A DNA stretch of 42,910 bases. Source: Geobacillus zalihae NBRC 101842. GTDB lineage: Bacteria > Bacillota > Bacilli > Bacillales > Anoxybacillaceae. The stretch is taken from NCBI RefSeq assembly GCF_001544135.1, contig NZ_BCPV01000007.1, positions 1 to 42,910 on the forward strand, read 5' to 3'. Every line of letters begins with the position of its first letter. The first letter of the stretch is position 1. A program made the translations under genes and the position numbers. Shown piece after piece: positions 34,590 to 42,910 of the stretch. Below the pieces are notes generated by a model. It was not told the origin of the DNA. It searched no databases and saw only the letters and a program-made list of their open reading frames with translations.

Positions 34590-35814
34590 CCCTTCTTACC
34601 TCCCAGCCGAGTTCGCGGCGAAGCCATTCATCAAATTTCCATTGCCACCCACCGTTATGGCGCAGCCAGCCGCCTGGAATTGTCAAATCTCTATCCATCA
34701 GCTCGGTTCGTTTCACTTCCCGCACTTTTCGCCACGCCTTGTTGGCAAACTGCTCGCGTTCGGCGAGCATCCGGTCGATTTTGGGCTGAAAATGGCGCCG
34801 GAATACGTCGGCGCGGTAAATATAAACCGCCCCAGTTCCGAGCACTTCCATAATGACAACGTCATGAAAATACATAATCAACGTCGTGCGTTCATCCGTC
34901 ACAACGACATCCTCTAGCTTTGGAATAAACTTTTCCCAATATTGAAACCGTTCATGGTTTTTATTCACGCCGCCAAAAAAGTCTTTCAATTCCAACCTCA
35001 TAATCCACTGAGCAAACCGCTGCTTTTCCTCTTCCCCGACATATCTCCATAGCATTGGTTTTCTGTGATACGTTTGCAACTTTTCAAATATCAATCTTCC
35101 GAGCGGCTTGACGTGATTCAGTTTGCACTTTTTGATCAATGCGTTCGCCATTTTTTGTTGCTGCTCATTTGTCGAAGAAACAAACATATCCCGGTACAAC
35201 TCTTGTTCTTTGAGAAAAAACGATTCATCGGCCAGCTGGAAAATTTCCATCAGCACGAGTTTAAACAACGGGAAATTTTTCGTTAAATAAAACGTCTCCA
35301 ATTCCTCTAAAATGCCTTTCTCGCTTTCATACGCCGTCGTCGCCAAATATACAATCGGGTCTTTGCTTGACAAATAACGCCGCCATTTTTCGCTCTTTTC
35401 TTTTTCCATTCTTTTTTCAATTTTTTCGATATGAGAGGCATAAGCATAGCGTAAAAGCTTCCAAATTTCATCCAAATCACATGTTTCATACACCACATCG
35501 ACCAACACACGAAAAAGGCGGCGCTCATGACGAACGTGTTGCTGGATCACATCAATCATCGCTTTTTTCATCTCTTCCGGAAGCTCTTTTTTATATAAGT
35601 TTGGCAAAAGAAGCTTTTCCCGCCTCGACAACTGTTTGACCCATTGTTCGAATGCCGAAGACGGTGCATCGACTAGCCCCGCAAACTGGTCGGACAGCCG
35701 TTCGAGCAGCCCCCGATATTTCTCATTGCTGTTTTCCATTGTTTTCTCCAAAAGAGGCGGACGCACTTCGCGTAGCCATCGTTTCAGCAATACCGGTTCA
35801 TACTCATACTTCAT
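34534..35814 (-). CDS. zorC: ZorC, EH-signature domain protein of type I Zorya
   Basis: A 426-residue, helix-rich, basic soluble protein without membrane segments. The C-terminal half matches the EH-signature region that defines ZorC, around GGVNKNHERFQYWEKFIPKLEDVVV (about residues 280-305), with MYFHDVVIMEVLGTGAVYIYR after it. The last 40 residues carry several Trp (GGWLRHNGGWQWKFDEWL). In characterised type I Zorya, ZorC is a DNA-binding effector acting with ZorD. Its ATG overlaps the zorB stop by 4 nt (ATGA, 35811-35814), and its own end overlaps zorD. The assignment rests mainly on operon position plus the EH-like motif, which agree well. Confidence 0.88.
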   Translation of the reverse strand: MKYEYEPVLLKRWLREVRPPLLEKTMENSNEKYRGLLERLSDQFAGLVDAPSSAFEQWVKQLSRREKLLLPNLYKKELPEEMKKAMIDVIQQHVRHERRLFRVLVDVVYETCDLDEIWKLLRYAYASHIEKIEKRMEKEKSEKWRRYLSSKDPIVYLATTAYESEKGILEELETFYLTKNFPLFKLVLMEIFQLADESFFLKEQELYRDMFVSSTNEQQQKMANALIKKCKLNHVKPLGRLIFEKLQTYHRKPMLWRYVGEEEKQRFAQWIMRLELKDFFGGVNKNHERFQYWEKFIPKLEDVVVTDERTTLIMYFHDVVIMEVLGTGAVYIYRADVFRRHFQPKIDRMLAEREQFANKAWRKVREVKRTELMDRDLTIPGGWLRHNGGWQWKFDEWLRRELGWEVRRDVLLQKETENDEGSFDAE

Positions 35815-36482
35815 TCGTTCACCAACTTTTCAATGGCTTTAATTGCTTCATCGTCCTTAAGACGGAATAAAAATTCAACCCGGCGTGATCGGTCAGGATC
35901 ATACTTGCCGTTTTCATCCGTCAGCGGATTGCTGAAGCTCCGGCCATTTGCAGTAATGTACTTTTTCGACAGCTCCCGCTCTTTAAAATTAGGAAACTCT
36001 TTACTATAAATATACTCTAAAACGGCGTATGCCCGTCGCTGTGACAAAGACATGTTGTACATGTACGTCCCATTTCGGTCGGTATGTCCTTCGATAATGA
36101 TACTTGAAATTTCATCTTTAAACCGATCCTGCAATAAAATCCCCATATACTTAGGAATAAATTGTTGCAAAAACGCCTTCCCCTCCGGAGAAATTTCCGC
36201 CGAGTTCGATTCAAACAAAATGCTGCCGGGAAAGCGGATGGCTCCTGTTTGCTGATCGACCTCAATGGCCATATTCGACTTTTTAAACGCTTCTGTTAAA
36301 GCCCGAATGATCTCCGTTTTGACGCTGACAACCTCTTCAATTTGTTTTTCTTTCTCTTCTAACAATTCACGGTAGTCAAGGATGACAAACATCAACAACA
36401 AGGCAAACACCATCAACATGGCGCTCATTAAATCCGCATAGGACATCCAATAATTAACTTCCGTCCGTCTCCGATATTTCAT
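35811..36482 (-). CDS. zorB: ZorB, MotB/OmpA-like stator subunit of Zorya
   Basis: A 223-residue inner-membrane protein: a short cytoplasmic start MKYRRRTEVN, one membrane helix at about 15-35 carrying Asp17 in SYADLMSAM (the likely ion-binding residue, as in MotB), then a periplasmic OmpA-like domain with IIIEGHTDRNGTYMYNMSLSQRRAYAV and DRSRRVEFLFRL. In a Gram-positive host that domain would face the wall side and bind peptidoglycan. The ATG at 36482 is preferred over the one at 36503 because AGGGGC precedes it and because it gives an ATGA overlap with the zorA stop. With ZorA it forms an ion-driven motor that senses phage attack on the envelope. Confidence 0.94.
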   Translation of the reverse strand: MKYRRRTEVNYWMSYADLMSAMLMVFALLLMFVILDYRELLEEKEKQIEEVVSVKTEIIRALTEAFKKSNMAIEVDQQTGAIRFPGSILFESNSAEISPEGKAFLQQFIPKYMGILLQDRFKDEISSIIIEGHTDRNGTYMYNMSLSQRRAYAVLEYIYSKEFPNFKERELSKKYITANGRSFSNPLTDENGKYDPDRSRRVEFLFRLKDDEAIKAIEKLVNE

Positions 36483-38425
36483 GTTGAAGCCCCTGCTTTC
36501 CATTTATCCAGATGATCGACTAAGTCTTCCATATTCTCAATGAAATCGTTCTGAACCTCACTGAACTGATAAACGAGCCCGCTCACTTCCTGAACGGCTT
36601 TTGTCAACGTCTCATCAAAGTGTTGATACGTTTTGCTTAGACCGCTGTCAATGTTCTCCGCAAAATCTTTCATTGAAAGATGAAGGGCTTCTGTAATCTT
36701 CGCCAACTGTTCTTTCGTCATCGCCCAGTTTTGCTGCAGCGTCGCGATTTGCTCTGTCATCTCATGCATGTACACTTTCGTTGTTTGTAATGCTTCCTCC
36801 ACCGTTTCATTTGTTTGCGTGCGCAGCTGCACAAGCTCTGGAAGAAGCTGTTTTTGCGCTTCCTGCATTTTAAGCAGCTGCTCCTTCAGCTCGCGAACGC
36901 GATTGAACGTTTCGCGCAATTCGGAAACGAGCGGGGACAGCGCAGCCACAGCCGACTGGACATCGCCGAGCAGCTGCTGCGAATCATGCAGCGATTCTTT
37001 TTGAATGCGGAGAGACTCCTCAAACTTGTTCGCCATCGTTTGAAACGAGCCGGAAAGTGAGGACGATGCATGGACAAGCCGCTCAAGCAGCTGGCTGTAC
37101 TGTGTTTCCACTTCCGCATTAAATCGGGTGAACTGTTCTGCCAAATGATCATACTTCTGAGCCAACAGCTGGTTGCTCCGCATCACTTCTTGCTGAACTG
37201 GAAGCTGGTCTTTTGTCAGCTGCTGCAACTGGTAAAATGTTTCTCCTAATCCGTTCATCATCCCCGCCGTTTTTTGATAACTTTCCTTCATTAATTCAAG
37301 TTCTGCAGCCATTTTCTCAAATTGCGCAAACATTTTTTCCGTCCGCTCAAGCGTCATCGCCTGTCGCTCTTCCGTATAAGCAAAACGGCTTGTGAATGAC
37401 TCAATCGTTTTCATCATTTCTGAGTGAAGCACTTGCGATTGTTGGACAAACTCGCTAAACTTTCCAATTGACTGTTGTGTCCCGCCTGTAATCTCATCAA
37501 CAAGCCGACTCGTCACATCGGCGCTTGTACTTTTTGTCAACTCAATTTGCGACTCAAGCAGCTTCGCCTGCGTCTCCATCCCTTCATGCAGCTGGGCGAA
37601 CTGGTCATGAAGCTGACCGAACGCTTGCTGCAGGCTGCCGTGCGACTGCTGAAGCGATAGAGCGATCGGCTGCATCGCCCTTTCAAGCGCATCAGTCAGC
37701 AGCGTCTTCAGATGGTCAGCCTGATGACGTGATAACTTTTCTAAACGGTTAAGAAACAGCTCCTCATCATCGGTGCTAAGCAAAAAGTCAAGCCGCTCGG
37801 AATGCCAGTCGATATTGCGCTCAAGCACGCCACTGATCCATCGGTCGAACATCGTCCATATTAAAGAAAGCAACACGCCCCATACAGAAGTGTAAAAGGC
37901 GACTTTCATCCCATTTATTAAACTATCAATTCCAGACCGCAACATTTCTGTATCACTGACATGCAATTGAGCCAATCCTACCGAGAGACCAACGAAAGTG
38001 CCAAGAACACCGAGACTGACGTGAATGCCCGCCCCCATGTCCATCAATGTTCGGTAGCCCATATGATGGTACATCACATCAAATCCAAAAAACGGCTCTA
38101 CATTAATACGCTCATCCTCATTTTTCTGCGACACGCGATTATAATACCGCTCCCAAAGTTCTTTATATTTCGACTTTTTCACTTGGGCAAAAAGATTGTG
38201 AATGGCCTGATCAATCTCGTAGACGCTTCCATCTAAAGGACGGTTTAATTCCAAAAGCTTTGGCTTCAACTGGTTCATCACCGCAATCTCCCTATGAATG
38301 CGGACAAACTGCCAAACAGCCATCACCAAAAACAAACTAAACTGAAAATAAAGAAACAAATCAGTAAAACCTTCATTTCCGATTTTGTTAATCAAGGAAA
38401 ACAACGTCTCAAAAACGGTATACAA
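36479..38425 (-). CDS. zorA: ZorA, MotA/ExbB-like motor subunit with long coiled-coil tail
   Basis: A 648-residue protein: membrane helices at about 24-43, 134-154 and 174-194, with the MotA/ExbB-like signature GVLGTFVGLSVGLAQL and GMKVAFYTSVWGVLLSL. A tail of about 430 residues follows that is almost wholly coiled coil, rich in Gln, Glu, Lys and Leu, ending VDHLDKWKAGAST. That tail is the hallmark of ZorA and projects into the cytoplasm, where it passes the signal to ZorC/ZorD. The start is a TTG at 38425, with GGTGA 6 nt upstream and an in-frame stop immediately before that; no ATG lies nearby. The gene overlaps zorB by 4 nt. First gene of the operon. Confidence 0.94.
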   Translation of the reverse strand: MYTVFETLFSLINKIGNEGFTDLFLYFQFSLFLVMAVWQFVRIHREIAVMNQLKPKLLELNRPLDGSVYEIDQAIHNLFAQVKKSKYKELWERYYNRVSQKNEDERINVEPFFGFDVMYHHMGYRTLMDMGAGIHVSLGVLGTFVGLSVGLAQLHVSDTEMLRSGIDSLINGMKVAFYTSVWGVLLSLIWTMFDRWISGVLERNIDWHSERLDFLLSTDDEELFLNRLEKLSRHQADHLKTLLTDALERAMQPIALSLQQSHGSLQQAFGQLHDQFAQLHEGMETQAKLLESQIELTKSTSADVTSRLVDEITGGTQQSIGKFSEFVQQSQVLHSEMMKTIESFTSRFAYTEERQAMTLERTEKMFAQFEKMAAELELMKESYQKTAGMMNGLGETFYQLQQLTKDQLPVQQEVMRSNQLLAQKYDHLAEQFTRFNAEVETQYSQLLERLVHASSSLSGSFQTMANKFEESLRIQKESLHDSQQLLGDVQSAVAALSPLVSELRETFNRVRELKEQLLKMQEAQKQLLPELVQLRTQTNETVEEALQTTKVYMHEMTEQIATLQQNWAMTKEQLAKITEALHLSMKDFAENIDSGLSKTYQHFDETLTKAVQEVSGLVYQFSEVQNDFIENMEDLVDHLDKWKAGAST

Positions 38426-38832
38426 CGTCCCTCACCCGCGCTTTCTATTGTGTAAAGTCATCTGTTGCTAAGAAAAATCCAATCCGTTCCATTCGTCCCC
38501 TTCGCTGTTCATCTGATTATTCACTGGAATGGCAAAAAGCGTTCTTCTCTCCGATTCTTACAAAATCATTTTACAGGCGTTACGACCTATCGGCAATATG
38601 TAACAAAATAACAATTATATAGATGACTTGGCCGTCCAAAAAAATCGCCATGCCCTCCCTCCTCCGGCACAGAAAACAAAACGAGCCAACAAACGGAGAA
38701 GGCGGCATGGCGGATGGTGACTGCTTATGCGGTTTTTGAGTAAGAAAATGGGGGATTCTCGGATGCATCAAAGAATTTCTCAAGTTGAACAGCGCCTTGA
38801 TTCATCCTTTTTTCCTGTCAAACTCAGCAGCT
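38426..38832. other. 407-nt gap between zorA and the nuclease-helicase gene
   Basis: The gap is A+T-rich at its zorA side. It holds a putative terminator of the upstream gene (38638-38712), and nearer to zorA a TATAAT on the minus strand (38614-38619) that could be a -10 box, with only a weak TTTTTG -35 sequence 17 nt away. No open frame with a ribosome binding site was seen on either strand. Confidence 0.5.
38638..38712 (-). terminator. putative terminator of the nuclease-helicase gene
   Basis: Minus strand CGCCATGCC pairs with GGCATGGCG, with further pairing (CCTTCTCCG with CGGAGGAGG) inside a large loop, and the stem is followed by ATTTTTTT. The long loop makes it less certain, but the T run is good. 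It would separate the nuclease-helicase transcript from the Zorya operon. Confidence 0.55.
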
Positions 38833-41800
38833 TCATAGAGTGTCCATGTTTTCCATCTTCGGACGACTGACTCGGTACATTTGCAGCGCAACACCGTCGA
38901 CCATAAACGTTTGCGCTTCCCCATGACGTAAAGCGTACTGCTCAAGCCCAACCATAAAGTTGACTCCTTCACGGTATTCCTCGTTGCCGATCACCTGAAG
39001 CGGCGGCGACATCAGTTGGCGCGAGAGGAAGAGGATCGCCTTTTTCCGCGCCCGCGTGAGCGACACGTTGAGGCGGTTCAAACTGTAGATGAACTCCCCT
39101 TCCATCACAGCCAGTTCCGGATCGGCGACGCCGTAGCTGATGATCGCCGTATCCGCTTCTTGCCCTTGCATTTTATCAACCGTATCGACGAAAAACGGCG
39201 GACGCAGTCCTTGGTGTTCAAGCTCACGGCGAATGGCGCGGATTTGCGCCCGATGCGGCGAGATGATAAACAGCCCGCGGCGCCAAAACGCTTGGTCGCC
39301 TTCTGATGAGTCATCGTACCGTTTTTCCTCGCTGTCGAGAAGCCGTTCCCGCAACACCTTCGCGATGCTCGCCACCCAGCGCGCTTCCGCCTCGTTTTCT
39401 TGGGCACCGTACACGCCGTCATACGTGCAGACGACAAGCGGATAGTCAGGGTCGATCGCTGCTTCCACCCATTCATCGGCAGTTGGGGCATCGGCGAGCG
39501 CCAACGTTTGTTCGGCAATCTGGCGGGTGAACGCGGTATACTGGGAGCTGTAAATCCGCTCGGCCGGGTAGCGGCAAAGCGCCTCGTTCATGCGGAAATT
39601 GTCCGTCAGTTGGCGGGTATACCGCTTCTCCACATCCGCGTCAAACAGCAGGCGGAAAATCGAGTCGAACAGGTGCGGTTCCCCTTCCGCGGCCGCATAC
39701 GTCCCTTGAATGATTGGCGGCAGCTGGAAATGGTCGCCGACGATAAGCAGCCTGCCTGCTTTTTTGACATGGCGCAGCGCCAACAGTGAATCGGCCACGC
39801 GGATTTGCGACGCCTCATCCAGAATGACGACGTCAAACTCTTCTAGACAGCCTTTTTCATACGCTCTTTGAATGCCGTACAGCGTGGCGCCAAGCACCCG
39901 ATGGCCGCCGCTGCCAAACCATCCGAGAAGGTCACGGTCTGCCACCTCGGCGATTCCTTTGGCGTTTTCCGTCTGAATCTCGCCAAGTTTCGCGATATGG
40001 ACGCTGCGCCGCGGCGCAAGCTCCTGAATTTTGCGCAGAACGTTTTCGATCGCCGCATGGGTGAAGCCCGAAACAAGAATGGCAAGCCTTCGCCCCCGTT
40101 TTTCATACATTTCCATCAGCAACCGAAGAGCGACGGCAATAAAATGCGTTTTCCCGGTGCCAGGCGGCCCCCAGACGAGCGTCAACGTATGGCGGAGAAA
40201 GTGGAGAAACGCCTGGCGCTGGCTTTTTGTCAACCCGCTTCGGCGGAGAAGCGCCTTGACTTCCTCTGCATCCCAGTTGGGACGAAACGTTTTCCGATAG
40301 CGAATCGGATCGCGAACTAAGTCCAAGATGCGATGATTGTCCTTATCCAACTGTTGCAACGCCTGCAAGACGCGCGGGGTGGTAAAATCCGCATGCCGAA
40401 GCGACAGCCAATACTCCTCTCCTTCCACAAGCGGGAACCGGTCGAGCCATTTGGGCAACTCGAGCTCGAGTTCAGCTGTCTTGCCATTATCTTCGATGGC
40501 GCGAATGCGGGTAAAGTACAAATTGACCCGTTGGGGCGTCTTCCATTCACTGGCGTACTTATGATCAGGAAACGTCTGTTGCGCCTTTTCCCCTTCCTCA
40601 TTGCACTCCGTCAAAAGCCAGCTCGCCTTCTGGTCGATCGCTTCAAGCGCCTGGCGGTTGTTCAATCGGAACCGATCGCCGCCAAGGTACGTGACATGAA
40701 GCGTCACTCCGTTCTCAAGCCGCTCCGAAAGCGGAAGCAGGCGCTTTTGGCGAATATCCAAGTAGTTTAATAGCGCCTCATAGCGCGCCATAAACGCCAG
40801 CTTGGACACAAGCGGATCACGGTAATCAGCCGAATGAGGAAACGCAAATTTTTCCGGCCAGACCATAAGCGGCGAAGGATGGACGCTCTCGGCCCACGCA
40901 CGGATTCCTTGAATGATGCTGTGAGCGGCCCAAAGGCGGCGGCTCAGCTCCTTCTCAACCGCTTTTCGTTTTTCCTCGTCCCCCGTTTGCCAGGCGTCGT
41001 GCAGCACATCCAGTTTCATGGCGTTTGTCAAACGAAATGAAAAACGCTCACTCGCCGAGTACAGAAACGGCGAATCATGGTAGGCCGCAATATATCGCGA
41101 CAAGTCTTCAAGACGGTACGCGACATGCGCCGGCAAGGCGAACAGCTGGCTCACAGCCGTTGTCAGCACAACGACAGGAAGCGGAACCATTTCGCTTGGG
41201 TGGTCGCTGGCACTTGCTAGTGAGCTGCTATGAAAATACGACAGCAGCCGAACAGCTTTTTCGTTATAGTCTGGATCCAACAAAAGCGCTTGAAGCAGCT
41301 GCTGCACATTGTCCCATTCATAGTTGTCGGCGACATACGCCTGCACGGACTTTTGCGCCCGCCACTCTCGCGCTCGGTTGTAATCGTGCACCGTCTGAAG
41401 CAGGCGATCCAGCGCATCGGCAAACTTTCGGCCGACCGCGTCGCATTCCTCAAACGAACCGGCGATAACATGATGCATTTCCGACCCTGTTCCAAACACA
41501 TCTGTTCCACCAACACGGTACAGCGATGCCGCCGCGATCTTGCCCGTCAACGGATCGCGTTGCGCGGTGAGAATCAGACGGATGTCTTCCCATATCGGCA
41601 TATGCGTCACCGCCCGGTCATACGGAACGACTTTTTCCTCCGCAATCGCCTCAAGCTGCGCTTCAAGCCGCCGAAGTTGGCGCGCCAATCCAGCGTTTTG
41701 TTTCAGAACGTGTCTCGTTTCTTTACACCCAAGAAGTTGGCGAAACTCGTCGATCGTCTCAGACAGCTGCCGCTCGCGAATAAAGCGGGACGCATGGCTC

Positions 41801-42594
41801 GATAAGTACGGAACGAGGGAAATATGCGACTGTTCCCGCGCTTTGTCTAAACAATAATCGTAAAACGGGCACCATTCACAGCGGTAATCCAAGTGCCAAA
41901 ACAGCTCATCAAGTTGCTTTTCGGCCAGCGCCGGCAGTTCGTCGGTCAAAAAGGGTTCAAGAAACGGAAGCAACTGACTGATATCGGCTGCTTGCGGCTG
42001 CTCGGTTTTGTACGTCCATATCCCCGCCTCGCGCAAATCGACGCTGCCCTTAACGCCGTGCTCCTCTAACACCGAGGATAACATCAACGCGTACAGCGCC
42101 GTTTGCACGCGGTGGGAAAGCTTCAACACGTCCGATGATTTGATGTCGATGATGCGGAACACAAAGCCGTTTTGGCCCGGAATGCACTCAATCAAATCCG
42201 GACGGCACGCCGCAAACCGGATCGCCTCTGGATCCAACCCGTACTGTTTGTAAAAGCGCGGCGGCGCGATCAATGTCGGCTGGTACAAATAGCGCTTGCT
42301 CGGCTGCTTCAGCTCGCGGATCGTCTCCTCTCCATCCAAATAGCAGTGGGAAATCGGTGCGCCAGGCTCTCGCTTCCCCATCTGCACTTGGCCGGCCAAA
42401 TAGGTCGTAATCACTTCCTCTTCCCACTCAACCCCTCGGCGCAGCACGCTCTCATGAACCGCAGGCTGCTCAAACAGCTCTTCCGGCACATCGAGCTCGC
42501 TGCGCCGTTCTTTCGCCAACGACTGAAAATAAAAATTCCGCTCGCACTCGTGATAAAAATAGCTTGCGATTTTGGCAGGAGAAACGTAAAGCAT
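38833..42594 (-). CDS. Dna2-like fusion: Cas4/RecB-type Fe-S nuclease plus SF1 (UPF1-like) helicase
   Basis: A 1253-residue two-part enzyme. The N-terminal nuclease (about 1-255) has RecB/Cas4 motifs RPDLIE (Asp133), IIDIKSS (Asp150, Lys152) and Q-x2-LYALML (from Gln164), plus four cysteines, Cys17 and Cys239, Cys242, Cys248 (CEWCPFYDYC), arranged as in the Fe-S clusters of Cas4, AddB and Dna2. A middle region of unclear fold follows. The C-terminal SF1B helicase has WGPPGTGKTH (about 808-817), VILDEASQ (about 923), GDHFQLPP, DTVDKMQGQEAD and SLTRARKKAI (about 1178). Such fusions process DNA ends or flaps. Start 42594 is chosen over 42636 because AGAAAGGG lies 8 nt upstream. Its place beside Zorya suggests a defence role, but this is inference; a housekeeping repair enzyme is the alternative. 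Confidence 0.88.
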   Translation of the reverse strand: MLYVSPAKIASYFYHECERNFYFQSLAKERRSELDVPEELFEQPAVHESVLRRGVEWEEEVITTYLAGQVQMGKREPGAPISHCYLDGEETIRELKQPSKRYLYQPTLIAPPRFYKQYGLDPEAIRFAACRPDLIECIPGQNGFVFRIIDIKSSDVLKLSHRVQTALYALMLSSVLEEHGVKGSVDLREAGIWTYKTEQPQAADISQLLPFLEPFLTDELPALAEKQLDELFWHLDYRCEWCPFYDYCLDKAREQSHISLVPYLSSHASRFIRERQLSETIDEFRQLLGCKETRHVLKQNAGLARQLRRLEAQLEAIAEEKVVPYDRAVTHMPIWEDIRLILTAQRDPLTGKIAAASLYRVGGTDVFGTGSEMHHVIAGSFEECDAVGRKFADALDRLLQTVHDYNRAREWRAQKSVQAYVADNYEWDNVQQLLQALLLDPDYNEKAVRLLSYFHSSSLASASDHPSEMVPLPVVVLTTAVSQLFALPAHVAYRLEDLSRYIAAYHDSPFLYSASERFSFRLTNAMKLDVLHDAWQTGDEEKRKAVEKELSRRLWAAHSIIQGIRAWAESVHPSPLMVWPEKFAFPHSADYRDPLVSKLAFMARYEALLNYLDIRQKRLLPLSERLENGVTLHVTYLGGDRFRLNNRQALEAIDQKASWLLTECNEEGEKAQQTFPDHKYASEWKTPQRVNLYFTRIRAIEDNGKTAELELELPKWLDRFPLVEGEEYWLSLRHADFTTPRVLQALQQLDKDNHRILDLVRDPIRYRKTFRPNWDAEEVKALLRRSGLTKSQRQAFLHFLRHTLTLVWGPPGTGKTHFIAVALRLLMEMYEKRGRRLAILVSGFTHAAIENVLRKIQELAPRRSVHIAKLGEIQTENAKGIAEVADRDLLGWFGSGGHRVLGATLYGIQRAYEKGCLEEFDVVILDEASQIRVADSLLALRHVKKAGRLLIVGDHFQLPPIIQGTYAAAEGEPHLFDSIFRLLFDADVEKRYTRQLTDNFRMNEALCRYPAERIYSSQYTAFTRQIAEQTLALADAPTADEWVEAAIDPDYPLVVCTYDGVYGAQENEAEARWVASIAKVLRERLLDSEEKRYDDSSEGDQAFWRRGLFIISPHRAQIRAIRRELEHQGLRPPFFVDTVDKMQGQEADTAIISYGVADPELAVMEGEFIYSLNRLNVSLTRARKKAILFLSRQLMSPPLQVIGNEEYREGVNFMVGLEQYALRHGEAQTFMVDGVALQMYRVSRPKMENMDTL

Positions 42595-42705
42595 ACATCG
42601 ATCCCTTTCTAAAAACATACTAGCCGACATCCGCACTGGGACTTGTCAGTTTGTTTATTCATTGTATCATATGTTTGTACGCTTTCCTATATACACCATT
42701 CGTGC

Positions 42706-42734
42706 TTGTCCGACAAGAACATATGTGCTATAAT
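42706..42734 (+). promoter_or_regulatory. sigma-A promoter of the coiled-coil gene at the window end
   Basis: TTGTCC (42706-42711) and TATAAT (42729-42734) are 17 nt apart, about 30 nt before the start codon of the next gene. The -10 box is perfect and the -35 box matches at TTG-C positions. Confidence 0.65.
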
Positions 42735-42765
42735 GAAGGAAATTAGAATGAAAGAGGGGCCAACC

Positions 42766-42910
42766 ATGAGCGAAGAGATCCTCTTGCAGTTGTTCAACCG
42801 CCTTGGTCATATCGAGAACACGCTGCACCTCCTCGTCGAAAGCCACAAACGGCTGGAAGCAGAACAACAAGAAATCCGAAAAGAACAACAGGAAATCCGA
42901 AGAGAACAAC
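42766..42910 (+). CDS. heptad-repeat coiled-coil protein, N-terminal part
   Basis: Only 48 codons are visible before the window ends. The start ATG has AAAGAGGGG 7 nt upstream and a good promoter. The head MSEEILLQLFNRLGHIENTLHLLVESHKRLEA is amphipathic helix; after it come 21-nt repeats coding for EQQEIRK/EQQEIRR from 42862 onwards, which continue past the edge. In build it parallels the repeat protein at 13763-14635 (short head, then exact heptads), though the repeat sequence is different. It is divergent from the nuclease-helicase gene. Confidence 0.75.
   Translation, partial: MSEEILLQLFNRLGHIENTLHLLVESHKRLEAEQQEIRKEQQEIRREQ

Overview
The window looks like chromosome of a thermophilic Bacillaceae, most likely Geobacillus or a close relative. 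I infer this from Bacillus-type GGAGG ribosome binding sites, the gltAB/gltC arrangement, a GabP-like permease, a UPF0309 sugar-isomerase-fold gene and a G+C-rich, Arg/Ala-rich coding style. No rRNA or tRNA genes were seen.

Layout: 1-2003 holds small and envelope genes (partial XpaC-like, a SIMPL/DUF541 protein, a TcaA-like membrane protein). An MFS transporter gene (about 2138-4786) is split by an IS200/IS605-family element (2691-4463) whose tnpA is broken by an 8-bp tandem duplication and a stop codon, while tnpB is intact. 4997-9754 carries a secreted CAP-domain protein, a frameshifted SIS-domain gene, an ACT-domain malic enzyme and a DJ-1/PfpI protein. 9900-11497 is a translationally coupled pair, a Sir2 deacylase and a fructosamine-kinase-like protein. 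11522-15408 has a DUF2157 membrane protein, a coiled-coil protein built of 14-residue repeats and a PAP2 phosphatase. 15488-22712 is the glutamate synthase operon (large and small subunits) with the divergent LysR regulator GltC and a recognisable GltC-type operator. 22912-24677 holds a YhfP-like reductase and a Uma2 nuclease-fold protein. 24906-29705 is an omega-amino-acid module: class III aminotransferase, PucR-type regulator and GABA permease, with a shared 9-mer upstream of the aminotransferase and permease genes.

From about 30300 to 42600 lies a defence island. It contains a short orphan type III DNA methyltransferase (Mod) without Res, a complete type I Zorya operon (zorA-zorB-zorC-zorD, minus strand, with 4-nt overlaps between zorA/zorB and zorB/zorC), and a 1253-residue Dna2-like fusion of a Cas4-type Fe-S nuclease with an SF1 helicase. 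The Zorya genes look more A+T-rich than the flanking housekeeping genes. ZorA/ZorB should form a MotAB-like inner-membrane motor with a long coiled-coil tail, and ZorC/ZorD should be its cytoplasmic DNA-binding and DNA-processing effectors. The nuclease-helicase upstream has its own putative terminator, so it is a neighbour or accessory rather than the same transcript. The window ends inside another heptad-repeat coiled-coil gene.
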